Numbered from the stretch's first letter, positions 12,690 to 25,661 are shown. The stretch is 64,000 nt of DNA from Circinella umbellata (GCA_025093555.1 JAIWNF010000026.1:186001-250000); one strand, 5' to 3'. Made by a program: numbers and translations. The notes: generated from the sequence alone by a model not told the origin.

Positions 12690-13930
12690 AACATATGAAC
12701 AACGAAGGGTCGCTTTTACTATTTGCAGCATTACCTTTCTTTTTATTTGGGTGATGCTCATTACTGGAAGCTAACGGCACGTAGGGTTGATAGTTCAAAA
12801 CTTTTCTGGAGCTTGTATATATACACTTGGTGTGCTACTTATTAGCGATACATCTCCTGAAGATAACGTTGGAGGACAGGTTGGTATATTAATAGTGCTG
12901 GTTTGAGAATTCCCAATTATAGTTACGACATATTATTATACTTAAGCACAAAATAATGTATACCTAGACTTTTTTGTTAATTTTTCATTTTTATTTTTGC
13001 TAACAATCCTCCATATAATAGATGAGAATAGTTTTGGTAGCTCAAACAGCAGGAATTGCTACTGGGAGTGCAGCTGGAGGTTCGTATATATACATGATTG
13101 TTCTTTTTAAAGATTTTATATGAAAAAAAAAAACGACTGTGATACAGTTATTCATATTTTATTTTATTAATTTTATTTAGAATGTAAGTCTTTTTTTTTA
13201 TTACGTAGTTAGTAAAATAACGGAAAATGAACAGATATGATGTATAGTAACTTAGTACATGACAGTAACGATAGTAACGGGGCTCGATTAACACTACACA
13301 CAACATAATATAATAATGGCAACAATAAAAACATACGAATGAACACTTTGAGTATAGAAACTAAGATTTACACTTTGCTTTTTTTTATTGCATATAGTTC
13401 TTCTTCACTACTATGGATACAAAGCACCATTTATATTTGCCTGGTCATCTACAAACATTGATTTTGCACTGCGTGCTCTTTTAATGGAAAAAAGAAATTA
13501 CTTATCTTATTGGTTTTTTGAAGAGGACAGCAAAAAAACATTGTCATTAACAGAAGGTTCACCAATAATACAAGGATTGAGTAGCGATATTAACAGTATT
13601 GAGAACAATAAAAACATTTTTTGACTCAAAAAAGCAACAACAAATCTTTATTGGCAATACCACCAAAACATTATTGCCTAAGTGATTTTTCTATATATAG
13701 CCAAAGAGAGAAAAGTAGATGCTACGAACTGCCATATTGCACTATTGAGAGCGAAACAGTTACTGACATTACACCATCAGAATTTAGCAGTGATTATAAG
13801 AGCATTATTATGTTATCACTATCAACAACAAAAAATAACAACGGAGAATATATATCGACTTTTATGTCACCCTCATATCGTGGCCATATTGGTGGTAGCC
13901 TTCGCGCATGGCATCGCAGCTACTGTATGT
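12690..13930 (+). pseudogene. Decayed MFS transporter (paralog of the gene at 20.4-23.0 kb)
   Basis: Pieces of a 12-helix major facilitator of the VMAT-like drug/amine group remain. Segment 12690-12879 contains FSGACIYTLGVLLISDTSPE. Exon 13022-13079 encodes MRIVLVAQTAGIATGSAAGG, the transmembrane-5 antiporter motif region. The piece from 13398 encodes HYYGYKAPFIFAWSSTNIDF, and a later piece ILVVAFAHGIAAT. The 58-nt exon and its flanking intron positions match the intact paralog (exon 21415-21472), so the copies share ancestry. Decay is clear: no N-terminal exons, stop codons and frame breaks in the first piece, TGA at 13622 and TAA at about 13676 in the central-loop frame, and truncation by the repeat starting at 13931. 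Confidence 0.75.
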
Positions 13931-14448
13931 ATCATTATTATTATCGATTATAGTCACATGTTATCATCATAAATTCTTATTATAGTATAAAAAACCCATT
14001 GCGCCATTTTATTGGATCCCACTTTTGATTCTTTTCGCAATTGCTGCTTTGTACAAGAGCAATTGCAATCTTTTACTAAAGCTATTGATCATTTTCACGA
14101 AAGCTATTGACTATTTTTACAAAAGCAAATAGTATAAATACTCGACCTTTTTCACTCTCAAATTTCTTTTCTTCAGTTCTCTTTTACTTTAAGTTTTATC
14201 TTTAACTTTGTCTTGTCTTTTAAATAAATTATCTTTTATAAACAAATCCTCTCATTTGATTTTCATTTAGTAATTTTATTGAGACTTCTTTTTTTGTGGT
14301 TTCAGACGTAACATTCATGAATATTAGAACTCCCAACTACCATTTATATATAATTATTAAGTTAATTATAACCTTTACTATATTTTCTTAACATAAATCA
14401 TATCAATTTCACATAACGAAGCTCTTTATTACGACAAGTAACGCTTCA
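13931..14448. repeat. LTR-like repeat, uninterrupted copy
   Basis: This 518-bp sequence recurs at 43310-46629, where two transposons interrupt it. It holds a TATA box (TATAAATA, 14134-14141) and AATAAA (14223-14228) about 85 bases apart, the order expected of an LTR with promoter and polyadenylation signal. No coding region is attached, so this is probably a solo LTR. Flanking TATG on both sides is a candidate target duplication but not convincing. It sits at the broken end of the MFS pseudogene. Confidence 0.6.
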
Positions 14449-14827
14449 ATATGTCTACTGTAACTTATTCATTTGACATAGATGAAGGATATCTTTTCGC
14501 AGGTATGTTTTTTAATAATCCTGTTAAACACTTCAGAGGTTTAATTCTATTGAAATATCGCTTTTTAAAGAAGAAGTTCTATAATTATGACTATTATATT
14601 AAACTATGAATTTGCTTTTATTCCCAATAATGATTTTAATTTACGTATTAAAAAAAAGTTCTCAATTGAGTACTTCTTCAAGTAGTGCTTCTACTTCTTT
14701 TTCATAAAAAGAATACATATTTATAATAATAATACTAGCAATGTATTCTTGAATCAAGTTACTTTGGTTATAAAAAAACAAATATTTTCTCATTTTTATT
14801 CTTAAGCAGCAGCAATCAAGTTATTAT
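14449..14827. other. Spacer between two repeats
   Basis: A short open stretch starting ATG at 14451 (TVTYSFDIDEGYLF) ends at a GTATGT donor. It could be a further remnant of the MFS pseudogene displaced by the repeat, but similarity to the intact paralog is weak. The rest is AT-rich and featureless. Confidence 0.3.
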
Positions 14828-15955
14828 TGAGATAAATACGAGTAGTAAAAAATAGAAAGATGGGAGTAAAGTAAGATATAGTTGAGAATCTGTTTATTCC
14901 TGAAATAAAATAACTACTCTTTTATATCTTTTCTAAATTATGTAACTATCTTATTTTATCCGATCATGGCTAAACTATGTTTTATACGAATGGATGAGAG
15001 CACCTATTATATTTGTTCTATTATAAATATTAATTCTAGATCATTCTCTGATACCGTTTGTGAAAGTTGTTACTAATCTCATTCTTTCTTTGATGTTCCT
15101 TTTTTATCCGGATTAATAATAAGAACGAATCAAAGTAAATAATAGTGTATAATTGGTTATACCTTTTATTCTTGACGGAATGATGTTTGACCGATTATTC
15201 ATGAATGGATGGAATAGTTTAAAATTTTTATATTTATTATGGAAGACTAGATTGACCTGCACCTATGGGTATATGGTCGCTTCCTTGCGGTACAGAATGA
15301 AAAGAATAATAATATTTACAAAGTGATATTAGTGTTGTGGCAATAGCTGAAGAACCCCAAGTATGGGGAAAAGCTAGAGCTAGCATAAGAAAGAGAGTGT
15401 GGAAGAGGCGAAGAAGAAAGAAAAGAATAACAGAAAAAGATTAAAAGAGGATAATTGTGGCGGCAGAGAGAGAGAGGGGGGGGTACTAAAACGAAGTGTT
15501 AGTCGGGTGATGAATGGATGGAATATATGTGTTATTATGGTGCTTCACCACGATTATTATTATTATTATTATCATCATAATTATCTTCTTCATGATGATC
15601 TTGTTCCTGTTTTTCTTGTTCTCCCTCTTCTTCTTCTTCTTCTTCTTCTTGTTGTTGTAGTCGTTCCTGTCTTCTTTTATTTAAAGACAAGAACCCATAT
15701 AAATCTTTTTTATTTTTTTGGTGGTTTTTGAAAGATGGTTTGAAGCTTTTTAAAACTTTATTGCCTAATTTTTTTAGTATTTTATTTTCTATTCGTTTTT
15801 TTTTCTTTTTTCTTTTCTTTTTGTCATTCTTGTCAATCATCATACAAAAAAAATGAAAGAATAATTGTTAAGATTAGTATTTGAGTTTTTTTTATTATTT
15901 CACATTGTACGTATAACAAAAAGAAAAACGCGAATAATTACTTACTTGTGTGTGC

Positions 15956-15998
<43 letters not shown>

Positions 15999-16392
15999 CG
16001 AGAGAGCGAGAGAGAGAAACAAAAAGAAGAGGAAAGAAAGAAAGAAAACAACGAGAAAGAAAAAGCAACAAGAACAGAGCGAAAGACAAGCAAAAAAAGA
16101 CAAGCAAAAAGAAAAGCGAAAGGCGAGCAACAAGAAAAGAGAAAAGAAAAAGAAAAGTGCAAGGAAAGCAAAATAAAAAGCAAAAAGAACGCGAGAAGAA
16201 GAGCAAAGAGAGAAGCAAAGAGACAAGCAGACAGAAAAGCAAAAAGACAAGCAAAAAGGCAAGCAAAAAGAAAAAGAAAAGAGAAAAGAAAAGAAAGCGA
16301 AAGAAAAAGTTGAATAATGCAAAAGTTTGCTGACAAGTTTAATAAACTTAAAATTCTTATGCGCAGCTATTATAATTTAGTTCTACAGCAGT
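14828..16392 (-). repeat. 1565-bp dispersed repeat, copy 1 (inverted relative to copy 2)
   Basis: This segment is the reverse complement of 47659-49223 with identical length. All stretches I compared agree, apart from one base near 14835. It contains an AG-rich tract (about 15950-16310, with an uninterrupted GA run near 15960-15990) and a 102-codon frame on the minus strand. There are no terminal inverted repeats and no recognisable transposase or reverse transcriptase. The abrupt loss of similarity at both ends indicates a discrete mobile or duplicated unit of unknown class. Confidence 0.85.
15535..15843 (-). CDS. Lys/Glu-rich 102-residue ORF inside the dispersed repeat (copy 1)
   Basis: The frame starts MMIDKNDKKKRKK. 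It is strongly basic in the first third, has a central segment (LGNKVLKSFKPSFKNHQKNKKDLYGFLSLN), then poly-Glu and poly-Asn runs. The same frame is intact in the second repeat copy. The central segment is not low complexity, which favours a real product, but no family is recognised and near-identity of the copies means conservation cannot be tested here. Confidence 0.3.
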   Translation of the reverse strand: MMIDKNDKKKRKKKKKRIENKILKKLGNKVLKSFKPSFKNHQKNKKDLYGFLSLNKRRQERLQQQEEEEEEEEGEQEKQEQDHHEEDNYDDNNNNNNRGEAP

Positions 16393-17255
16393 GAGGAGCT
16401 CTTCCTGTCAAAATAGGTGCTTACTACTCTACTACGTAAATCAATGGGTCGATATTTATGAAACAAAGGGTTGATGGTCTTAATCAGCATCCTTTAATAC
16501 CTTTCCTATGACTCACACTCCCTTTGTCGATATTGATGTCAATATACGTGTATATCTATGCTTATACCACCATTAAAAAAAACCTATTTTTTATTCTTAT
16601 CAAAAATCTAAACAATAGTGTAATAATTTTAATGTTTCTTGCTCAACAAAACAAAAAACAAATGTTTCACTTTCCCCCTCCCCAAAAATATTGTTTATAC
16701 GTATGTCGTCATTGAAAGAGTAGCGCTAGAAAAACAAAAGGTGCCGTGTCCTTCTAGCATATTCATTATACTCAAATAATATTTTGTGTAATAATCGGTT
16801 AATATCATCTCCTCATTGATATAAATAATCCTCTGTCCCTATTACTTAATATTAATAACAGCTTCTACGTATCCGATTAAATAGAATGCACCATCAATAG
16901 TATGTTTATCTATCAATTATTTATGTTTTTACTATTAAGAAATACTTAATAACAAAATCAACATGTCTATTATTTTTATTTTAAAATTGATAAATAAGTA
17001 TTATATTAGTAAACAAAAGAATACGTATAAGAATTAAAAGAAAAGATCGAGCTTTTGCCATTGAAATGATATTGATCATTATTACGTATTACATGTACGT
17101 AATAGTGACAAAATATATTTCGAAGTATCAACTGAGTGTCCACCCGCCCCTAATGAAGCTAGCCTATTGATAATTGCAAGTGTGAAGTTTTAAAAATAAG
17201 TATTTATATAGCATTTACTTAATCATCCCCTTTACTAACTCTATTAAGTATATAT
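16393..17255. other. Gene-poor AT-rich spacer
   Basis: No exon, RNA gene or repeat with a second copy in the window was recognised. A short 63-codon frame at 16524 is dominated by Ile/Lys/Asn and probably not coding. Confidence 0.4.
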
Positions 17256-18160
17256 ATGGCCATTATCAATATTTATGATGATGACAAGACATCTGTTTTG
17301 GATTCAGACGTTGAAAATCAATTTCAGAAAAAAAAAAGGATCAACTACAAGTATTATGGTAAAGTATCCACTGTTATAAAAAGTATTCGAAATATATCCT
17401 ATATTGACATAGATACTGACTCTTTTTTTTATTATTACAAAAAAAAACTTGGCTTGGTAAGAATTACTTAAAAAACCGATAGGGTATGACATAAGTCAAA
17501 ATGTGGCTAGCGAGGCAAGGAGATTATGGTAAGATGGATTTTATTATTCTTATTCTTTATTGTCTTGAAAAACTTATATTTATATATCTATATTATTAGA
17601 AAAAATAATATTAATTAAAGAAAAGTTATTATATATCGCTGAACATACCTGTTACCAGGCGTGAAGCGTCTTTTAATGGAGGGGGGTGAATCCCTTGCGA
17701 TGACGATCACTTAATAATCCGAACGAGTTTTTTCTTTAAAAAAAATATAAGGTATGCTTGCTGGGGTTTTGCACATCCCGCTCGGGTTATTGATTAATCA
17801 AATCAATCAGTATTGTTTTGAAGGTATCCATCCATCAAAAGTAGCTCCAATGGGCTAGTTACGGGTACCCTTTTTCAAAGTACCTGATTCTATCGAGTGA
17901 TTGTCCTGATGAAAAAATTAATAAAAAGAATTTATTTGAAGAAGCTAATATTTCTATCGACACTAGTTACACATGGATCAATCGAAGATGGTTATTATAA
18001 TAGAAAACGTCTTATTTTAGAAGAAGATGGAAACGAATTAAACAAAAGACAATGCATTACTCTTTTTGAAGAGAATAAATCTGAAGATGGAAATAGATTG
18101 ATGAATAGGATTTGGAACAATCCTATCGGAAAGTGGATGAGCCATATATTTAGCCGTTAG
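17256..18160 (+). other. Coding-like fragments of an unidentified gene
   Basis: Two open segments have protein-like composition. The first (17256-17471) reads MAIINIYDDDKTSVLDSDVEN onward. The second (about 17975-18160) contains RLILEEDGNELNKRQC and IWNNPIGKWMSHIFSR then a stop. A further piece near 18720-18812 reads HVIIYQAVKDIVKEYSKNQP and sits between a TTTAG acceptor and a GTAAG donor. I could not join them into one consistent gene. They may be exons of an unrecognised gene or remains of one. Function unknown. Confidence 0.25.
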
Positions 18161-20452
18161 TTCTGTACGAATAAATTTCATTACATAATGCTGATTTTAT
18201 CCAAGCAAAATAATTATAGTTTCAAAGCGAATAAAAGATTCGAATCGTTTTATATATGATAAAGAAAAATAATGGTTAATATTCTTTTTTTGAGATAAAC
18301 AAGGATGCATGCATTGTCGATCCTTTTTGTTACACAACAAACAAAAATGTTTAAATTTCATTGTTCTTGAAGTTTTACTTTTTTAAGATCCACTTTTTTT
18401 TTACTGGTCCTCTAAAAGAAACTTTTGGTAAAAAAAATAGAGAATCAGTATGTCAATTATTATTTATTTCTATGTCAACAAAATAAAATCCAACACAAGA
18501 TAATAAACAACTTGGTAGATATTATAGTGCAGCAATAGTTAGATGAACCACTTTTCAAATTGATACGTATGAATATTGTAATGGTCTACCTCCTATCAGA
18601 TGCATTCATATTTCGTTTGATGCAAATGTTTTTTTAGCATAACTAATATTATTACGTATTATTTTGCTTGTTCACAATTTTAGTGGCACACTATTAGTTT
18701 TGTTTTGTTTAGATCATGTAATCATTTATCAGGCTGTTAAAGATATAGTAAAAGAATATTCTAAAAATCAACCATTTATTATTTGTTGTAATAATCTTAT
18801 CATAGCAAATTGTAAGTCAAAATATATAAAATTAAGGGAATGACTACGGGGGCGCCAATTTTGAACCGACACCTTGGAAACATGGCGCACTGCTCGTCTA
18901 GCCTTCTTCTTCTCTTATTCAAAATATTCACAATCTCAACAACAATACTTATCAACACTATATTTAACATATTGTGTCGATTGAGCATGGAGTTTCTTCC
19001 ATTTCTACCCATAAAATATACTCAGAAATCATCAAGCAAGAAAAATGCAATATATTGTAACTATATAAAGAAGCCAATAACAAAGGAGCGATGCAGTATG
19101 GTATATATTAAAAAGTGGTACGTACTAAATGTGGGCATATATCAATAATGCGTACGTAATATATTATGTTTCTGTCATCAATATATGAAATTACAAGAAA
19201 ATGACATATGTACTATAATATATAATGGGTGCTGAAAAAAGAATTATTATACGTAAGATAAAGGAATAGTTAGTATCATACATATTACTAATTAAGTACG
19301 TAAGTATATATACCATATAAATAGATGAGAAGAAAGAAATTGGCCCATACGTGGTAGTAGAATGAAAAAAAAGAAGACACGAATATAATATGATACTGTA
19401 CGTAGTGCGATAAAAAAATAAAATTAACATATTAGATATGAATAAATATGATATTAAAAGTTCGTAATTATACTGAGGTAACATAATTAATTAGTTCAAT
19501 AAGTTAATGATAGAAGTAAAATGAAGAAAAATAAGTGAAGTTTCAGTAAATCCAAAGATGATAAACGGGATGTAATTGAAAATTTACTACGTATTGAGCA
19601 ACAAACAAGTATTTTGAATTGTTATCATATGTAGATAAAAGTTATTGATTTTGTCGATCCCCTTATTGATAAGTTTTTTTTATTTTATTCGTGTGCCTGT
19701 GGGGGGGTCAGTTTTTTAAAAATTTATTCCATTATAAAAGATAGTTGTAGATTTGCTTAACAAAAGATTATGTCAGAACAGTATTTTTTTACATGTGTAC
19801 GAAGTATTATTTGATGTAATGAAGGGTATATATAGTAGTATCAACAATAAGCACTCGCTTTTTTTTAGTACGTACGTATTAAGATTAAACCAATTTTGAT
19901 ATAAACAGACTCTTATGCTTTCACTTTATTAATTATCTATCTTCAAGCTTGTAATCCAGGCGTACTACATAATGCATAAAAACTTATACATATATGCATT
20001 GTTGTCTGCTAAAATAATTCAGAAAAACCATATATAATTATATATAAAAGAGTAGTGTTAATTTTTGATACGTAACGCTAGATAACCACATCATGATTAT
20101 CGGTTCTCTATAAGTAAACAAATGAAGTATTGAAGGAATTACTTACAAAAATATTTCAACGAGAATTGGAAGTAGTATGATAATAAGAAATAAGTTAACG
20201 TATTTTACAGAAATTTATAATGCATAAGGTTATTTCATTTCTCCTTTTTTCTTCCTTTGCCACAAGTCAGTCTCCTGCATGAATCCTAGTGATATACAAA
20301 ATAAAATTCTTTCCGCTAGAAAAAGATCATCAGCACCCTTTTTTGTCTTCTCTCTTGTTCTCAGTTTTTCTGATAATATAATAAATAGACAATCGTTTTT
20401 TTTTTCTAAAGTATTATCAACTAAACAGTTTGTTGCTGTTTAAATATAAAAA
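18161..20452. other. Long gene-poor region
   Basis: About 2.3 kb, very AT-rich, with many TACGTA motifs. A locally GC-richer patch at about 18838-18900 stands out but has no partner elsewhere in the window. Overlapping frames on both strands at 18.8-19.5 kb look like chance. Confidence 0.35.
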
Positions 20453-23008
20453 ATGATATTGCAAAGTCAGAAGAATAGAAAACGGCCATTAGGATTAAAA
20501 TATCGATCATCCAATGCTTTCGCACTTTTCACTGTCAGTTTTGCGCTGTTTACTGACGTAAGTCTTTTTTTACGCTTTTAAGAAAAAAAAAGAGAATATG
20601 ATGCTTTTTATGGCTATATATGACAGTATATTAACCAATAAAAAATATGTTTAGATGATTACTTATACTGTCGTTATTCCTATAAGTAAGTCGTATTCTA
20701 ATTTCTATATATTACAGCTAGTAACCGTACTGATTAATCTAAAAAAACACTACGTATTATTTATTAATATAGTGGCGTTTGTGGTTGACGCAATGCAAAA
20801 TGGTCTTTCCCCGAGTAGTTTTGATGGAAAAAAAGATAGTGCTGAAATACATGATTCGGGGGAGACTTCAAAAATTACAGGTACTTTGCTTATGTTTTAT
20901 GGCATAGGTTTATTAATAGGGTCTCCAATACTTGGGTACATGGGTAAGTAAATAATAAACCCTTTTTTTATGTGGATCAACTTGAAATAAGAAATGATAA
21001 TAATATCATGTATATATACTTCTTATTTTTAATATATTTTTGCTAACTTAATATGTTATTGATTCATAAACAACGTAAAGGGGATCGAATGACTGGGAGA
21101 AAATGGCCAATGATGTTTGGTATCTTGGCTCTTTTCCTATCCACATTTCTTTTCTTGTACGGTACACAGCTTTGGTTTTTTGCTGCAGCTCGATTTCTAC
21201 AAGGACTTTCAAATGCATGTATTTGGATACTTGGTATTTGTGTGCTAGTTGATAATTTTCCGCAACGTGTTCTTGGAAAAGTAGTATGTATAAATATAAC
21301 AGTTCTGCAAAGAGATTTCATACTATCATTACTTATTATCATTCCACAAAAGCCTCTATACTCCTGTTGCTATTGTTACTAATAAACGTTACAATTTACT
21401 TATATTTTTGAAAGATGAGTATTGTATCAGTCGCCAACACAATCGGATTATCAACTGGAAGTCCTATTGGAGGTAATATATCTAAAAACTAAAACTTTAA
21501 TATGCAAAAAATATTTTTTATCTTTTAAAAATAATAATCGATAGTATTCTGATAATGTTATTTCTATTTAATAAATACAATATATTTGCTTTTATAGGAG
21601 GTTCGTAATGAATGTTTAATAAATTTGCTTTTTTTTTTCTTTAATAGCTAATCGTCATAAGAGTGAAGATATTTATACACAACATATATTTTGATTCAAC
21701 ATATGGTCACGTACTTTTCGTGCGTGCTGAACTTTCACTAACATTTAAAAATCTTTCACGTATCGTGAAAAGTATTATTTTATCGTTTTGGGTACGAAGC
21801 ACCATTTTTATTCTGTATAGCTCTTACGGCCACAGATCTTTTACTACGGTTAATCTTAGTAGAACGTCGCAACAGTCCAAAGGAATGGTTCGAATCATCT
21901 CTAAAAGGAGACTATAATGAAACTTTGCAAGAGTATACACCACCCAGTGGTATAGAGAAAGAAGCAACGAGAAAACAAATCTGCCAATCATTATCATCAA
22001 CATTTAATAATTTCAGCTGCGAAAAAACAAATGAAACAGTACAAAAAGCAGAAAAATCAATATATATTTCAGAAGATGACGACAATGATATAAAATTACA
22101 AACGGACAATAATAATAAAAACAAGATCAACCAGCAACAAGGATTTAAAATGACACGACTTTTACTCTATCCAAGATTTCTGACGGCAGTTTATATTTAC
22201 TTTTTGTCTGGCATGTCATATAATATTTTTGAGGTATATATTCATGCATGTAGCAGCGAGCCATGATGATAGATAGTCTATCATTACATGCTTTCTTCAA
22301 AACTTTTAACAAAGTTATAAATGACTTATACGTAGCCTACTTTGACTGTCCATCTTGCTCACGAATGGAATTATAACTCAAGTCAAATTGGCCTCATTTT
22401 TCTTGCACAAAATATATTCAAGTTAATAGCAGCACCCATCAGTGGCATAGTTTATGATCGTTATGGTCCAAAATGGTTTACCTTTGTAACAATGTTATTG
22501 TGTGGTATTAGTATTATTGGTATGGGCATACCAAATCACGATACTGAAGGTGGTATTATACCTCTAGTTTTTGCGCTGGTTTTAGTAGGATCTTTCACCG
22601 TTGCATTTACAGTGCCGTCACTACCAGAAATTGCACACTGCGTAACTCAAATTAATAATGGAAGCAATGATGGACATGCACGTAGCTATGGTCTATATAC
22701 AGCTGTGTTTGGGTTGGGTATGTATTCATTTAAAAAAAAGCATATGGTGACTAATTTAAATAATAACAATTAAGTCGATATCAAAAGTGTGTTGTATTAA
22801 ATTTCGTATTGATTTTTTTAATCATATTATGTATACAGGTGCCTTCTGTGGACCTCTACTTGGTGGATTCTTATACGATCGTATCGGATTTCTTTGGTTA
22901 TGTATTGTTATAGCATTTGTAATGTTTTTATCAGCACCTATTGCGCTTATTTTTACCGGGGAAAGGAAAATTACTTTATCCAAAACGACATCTAAATGTA
23001 CATCTTAA
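20453..23008 (+). CDS. MFS transporter, VMAT/drug:H+ antiporter type
   Basis: A predicted 12-helix proton-coupled exporter of amines or drugs. Eight exons (20453-20557, 20655-20685, 20773-20943, 21081-21283, 21415-21472, 21773-22233, 22336-22717, 22839-23008) join in phase to 526 residues. Diagnostics: loop 2-3 motif GDRMTGRKWPM (MFS motif A), transmembrane 5 SVANTIGLSTGSPIG (antiporter motif C region), YRFGYEAPFLF at helix 6, and YDRYGPKW in the second half. A long hydrophilic loop rich in Glu/Asn/Lys lies between helices 6 and 7, as usual. Late block GAFCGPLLGGFLYDRIG supports the C-terminal half. Intron 2 skips a TAA by using the ATATAG acceptor before 20773. Intron 5 (21473-21772) uses the GAAAAG acceptor, the only one restoring GYEAPF. 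A decayed paralog lies at 12.7-13.9 kb. Substrate unknown. Confidence 0.9.
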
Positions 23009-23608
23009 CTTGACCGACTTGTAGGAACTACAACTACAATATTCTTATTTTATAATTCTAACGCCTTTTTATATATTTGTTTGTTTAAAATATGATGATT
23101 TTAGTGACTTTCATTACTCATGATACAGAATATTGTTCAAATACAGAAATAAATTTCTTTTTTACTCAGTTTTGTCAAAAATGTTCAGCTTTTTTTAATT
23201 AATGCAAATAGCGTCCCTTTTTTTCTATTAGTACTATAACTAAAGTACAGTGATTCTTCGGGGTTTCTGCCGTTTACTGTACCGTACACATACAACATCC
23301 TAAAGTTATTTTAGATCCCTTCAATCTATTCTTCCCACTAATGGAGGAAGATAAAAATAACTAAAATAGCTCTTCGTTAGAAATCAACCAAGGCAGTGAT
23401 AATGTATTCATTGATAAAAGCGATGATAACAGCGATTCTTCAGTCGAATCGATGTGAGATCGTATGATGTATAGCAATCCAAAAGAAGAAAGAGTCAAGA
23501 AATCGCATCCATTTATTTCACCCCAGTTGAGCTTGAAATACTTTTACATTTTGTATGAGTTCCTGCACAAGTTATGCTGCTCATTATATTGAAGGACAAT
23601 AAATAAAA
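23009..23608. other. Spacer with a short ORF remnant
   Basis: Most of this stretch is non-coding 3' flank of the MFS gene. At 23341-23459 an ATG frame reads MEEDKNN, TAA, then continues in the same frame with SLEINQGSDNVFIDKSDDNS to TGA. One premature stop in otherwise balanced sequence suggests the decayed start of a protein, possibly transposon-derived. Confidence 0.3.
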
Positions 23609-23852
23609 ACCATTGATACTGTTGATTGCTATGCTGAATAATAATATATCCAATATTTGATGGTATGAATCGTTATATTGAATAATAATAAATAAAATAA
23701 TTGATGGTGTTGATTGTTACGTTTGTTGGATGATAATAAATAAAACAACGGGCGATGTTGATCGTTATGTTGGATAATAATAAACAAAGAAAATTGACAG
23801 TGTTGATCGTTATGTTGAATGATTATAAATAAAACAGTTGATGGTGATGACA
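23609..23852. repeat. Degenerate tandem repeat, 44-48 bp unit, about five copies
   Basis: Each unit follows the pattern TTGATGGTGTTGATCGTTAT, then GTTGAATAATAATAAATAAA with a short A-rich tail. Units begin near 23609, 23656, 23701, 23749 and 23793, and a partial one starts at 23837. Divergence between units is considerable, so it is an old minisatellite. Confidence 0.7.
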
Positions 23853-24780
23853 GTCATTATAGTCAAATAACATTCATGTTCGTGATAATCATATACGGGG
23901 AAAAAGTGCCTATATAAGAATAAAAAAGGAGCACAAGATATTATTATTAACAATAACCACCTGTGATAAGTATCACAAATATACTATATCCGTTCTTTTT
24001 ATTTCTGAATCATTATCTTTATATATATATATATATATACAACCATTCATCAAATCAATGAAATAGGTGTATTAAGCTCGCTATGTTTCTCACCAACTGG
24101 TATATAACAAAAGAAAAAAGTAATACGTACATAGCAGAAAACACACGTTTATTTTTTATAAGCTGAAAATATAATAGTAATAATAGTAACAATAAATAGA
24201 CTATATAAAGATTCCATCTTGCTCTAAATTCCACCGAAACTTTTGTACCAATCTTTCTATATTTTTTATACGGGTTTTGAGTATTAGATGGACAAAATGG
24301 CTGAACAGTTGTCCTGAGATAATAAAAAATCATTATGTTCTTTTTTTTTCTCATTAGCATCTGCTGTATAAAATAATTTTTTTTTTATTTTCCCGTAATA
24401 TTATTGACAGTTTTGTAGATGTCATCTGTTGATCCATTAGATTCGTGTCTTGCAGGGTGAAATAAGTAGATGCTACAAAATCGCCTATTGGCTGCATGTG
24501 GTTACTTAGCAACCCCAATGCTGAGTGAAATATATAATCAACAAAAAAAATCCATATCGTCCATAGTCAAAAGGCAAACTCAAAAAAATAAAAATAAAAA
24601 ATAAAAAATAGAAATAGTTATTTAAAGCACTTGTATTTCGAAGAGAAATTTCATCAATTTATGGATACGAAAAAAAGTGAACGGGTTCCCTATTTAAATA
24701 AACGACAGACTGATCCCCGCGTGTTATTACTTTATCTCTTTTTTATGCAGCTGTTAATTTAAAAATTCAAAGGGAACACG
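23853..24780. other. Gene-poor spacer
   Basis: AT-rich with a (TA)n run near 24020. Short frames on the minus strand at 24055-24360 show no protein-like composition. Nothing further supported. Confidence 0.4.
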
Positions 24781-25661
24781 AAAAAAGGTGTACATTCAAA
24801 AAGGTGTACTTTTTGAAATTCCGCAATTATAGTCTTGAAAAAAATGTACAATTGGGTTCTCTGGCTTCATCGTAGACCTGATGCATCTTTCCACACAATA
24901 TCTCAAAGTATTTTTTCAAAACCAAAAATTTACTGAATCAAATAATAATAATTTTATAAGAGTTAGTCAAAAGAAATATTACGCATTTATCTTTCATATA
25001 ATAAAAAAAAATAGTGTTATGTAGTTCTTGTAATATAACAAATAAAAACAGAAACCAAATCAATTATTCTTATACCAAATATAAAATACTTTATATCCTA
25101 GTACGTAGCTTTTATATTTAATTAAATATTATGGTCACAATATTGCTGGTTTTTATGGTGATCTTTTCCTTATTTTACAGTTATATTGATTATTACAGAG
25201 TCTTGGATATAAATCTTTGTGATTGGTTTTTGATTCAAAATTTTGACAGATAGGTCATTCAGTTTTTATCTTTTTGTTTTATAACATTTAGTGCTGTTTA
25301 TTATATTACATTCCTATCTATATATATCTTCTAGAGTAAGATGTTTCTGTGAAGATATCTTCATGTAGTTTTATAATTGACAGCGAAGCCAAAAAAAATC
25401 TATCTAACTATATGATAACAAGTTGTTCCGTAGGTTGTGTTTTGGATGGATTGAATATTACTTTTTCTTTTCGTTGTCGAACTCAGTAGCAACATTATCA
25501 CTTCTTGACACTGATAAGGATCTGTTACAGAATTTCTATAATTTTATAGATAATAAGGGATAGTTTAAGGTTCGAGTGTTATAGGAAAGAAATACTTTTT
25601 TTTTTGATATTCATATCGCCCTTTCAAAAAGTACACCTCTTTTTGATTGTACACCTTTTTT
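24781..25661. mobile_element. Non-coding element with about 38-bp terminal inverted repeats (MITE-like)
   Basis: Left arm 24781-24818 and right arm 25622-25661 are reverse complements with two or three differences. Each arm contains the AAAAGGTGTAC-type motif twice. The 881-bp span encodes no convincing protein. Similarity may extend a few bases outward (GGG.. / ..CCC). Target-site duplication not resolved. Interpretation: a non-autonomous DNA transposon. Confidence 0.55.

Noticed and set aside
15865..16336. Several overlapping 100-132 codon frames on both strands
   Set aside because: They are translations of the AG/CT-rich low-complexity tract of the dispersed repeat (Arg-Glu, Lys or Phe-Leu-Ser runs). 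The same happens at 47715-48186, and the longest lack ATG.
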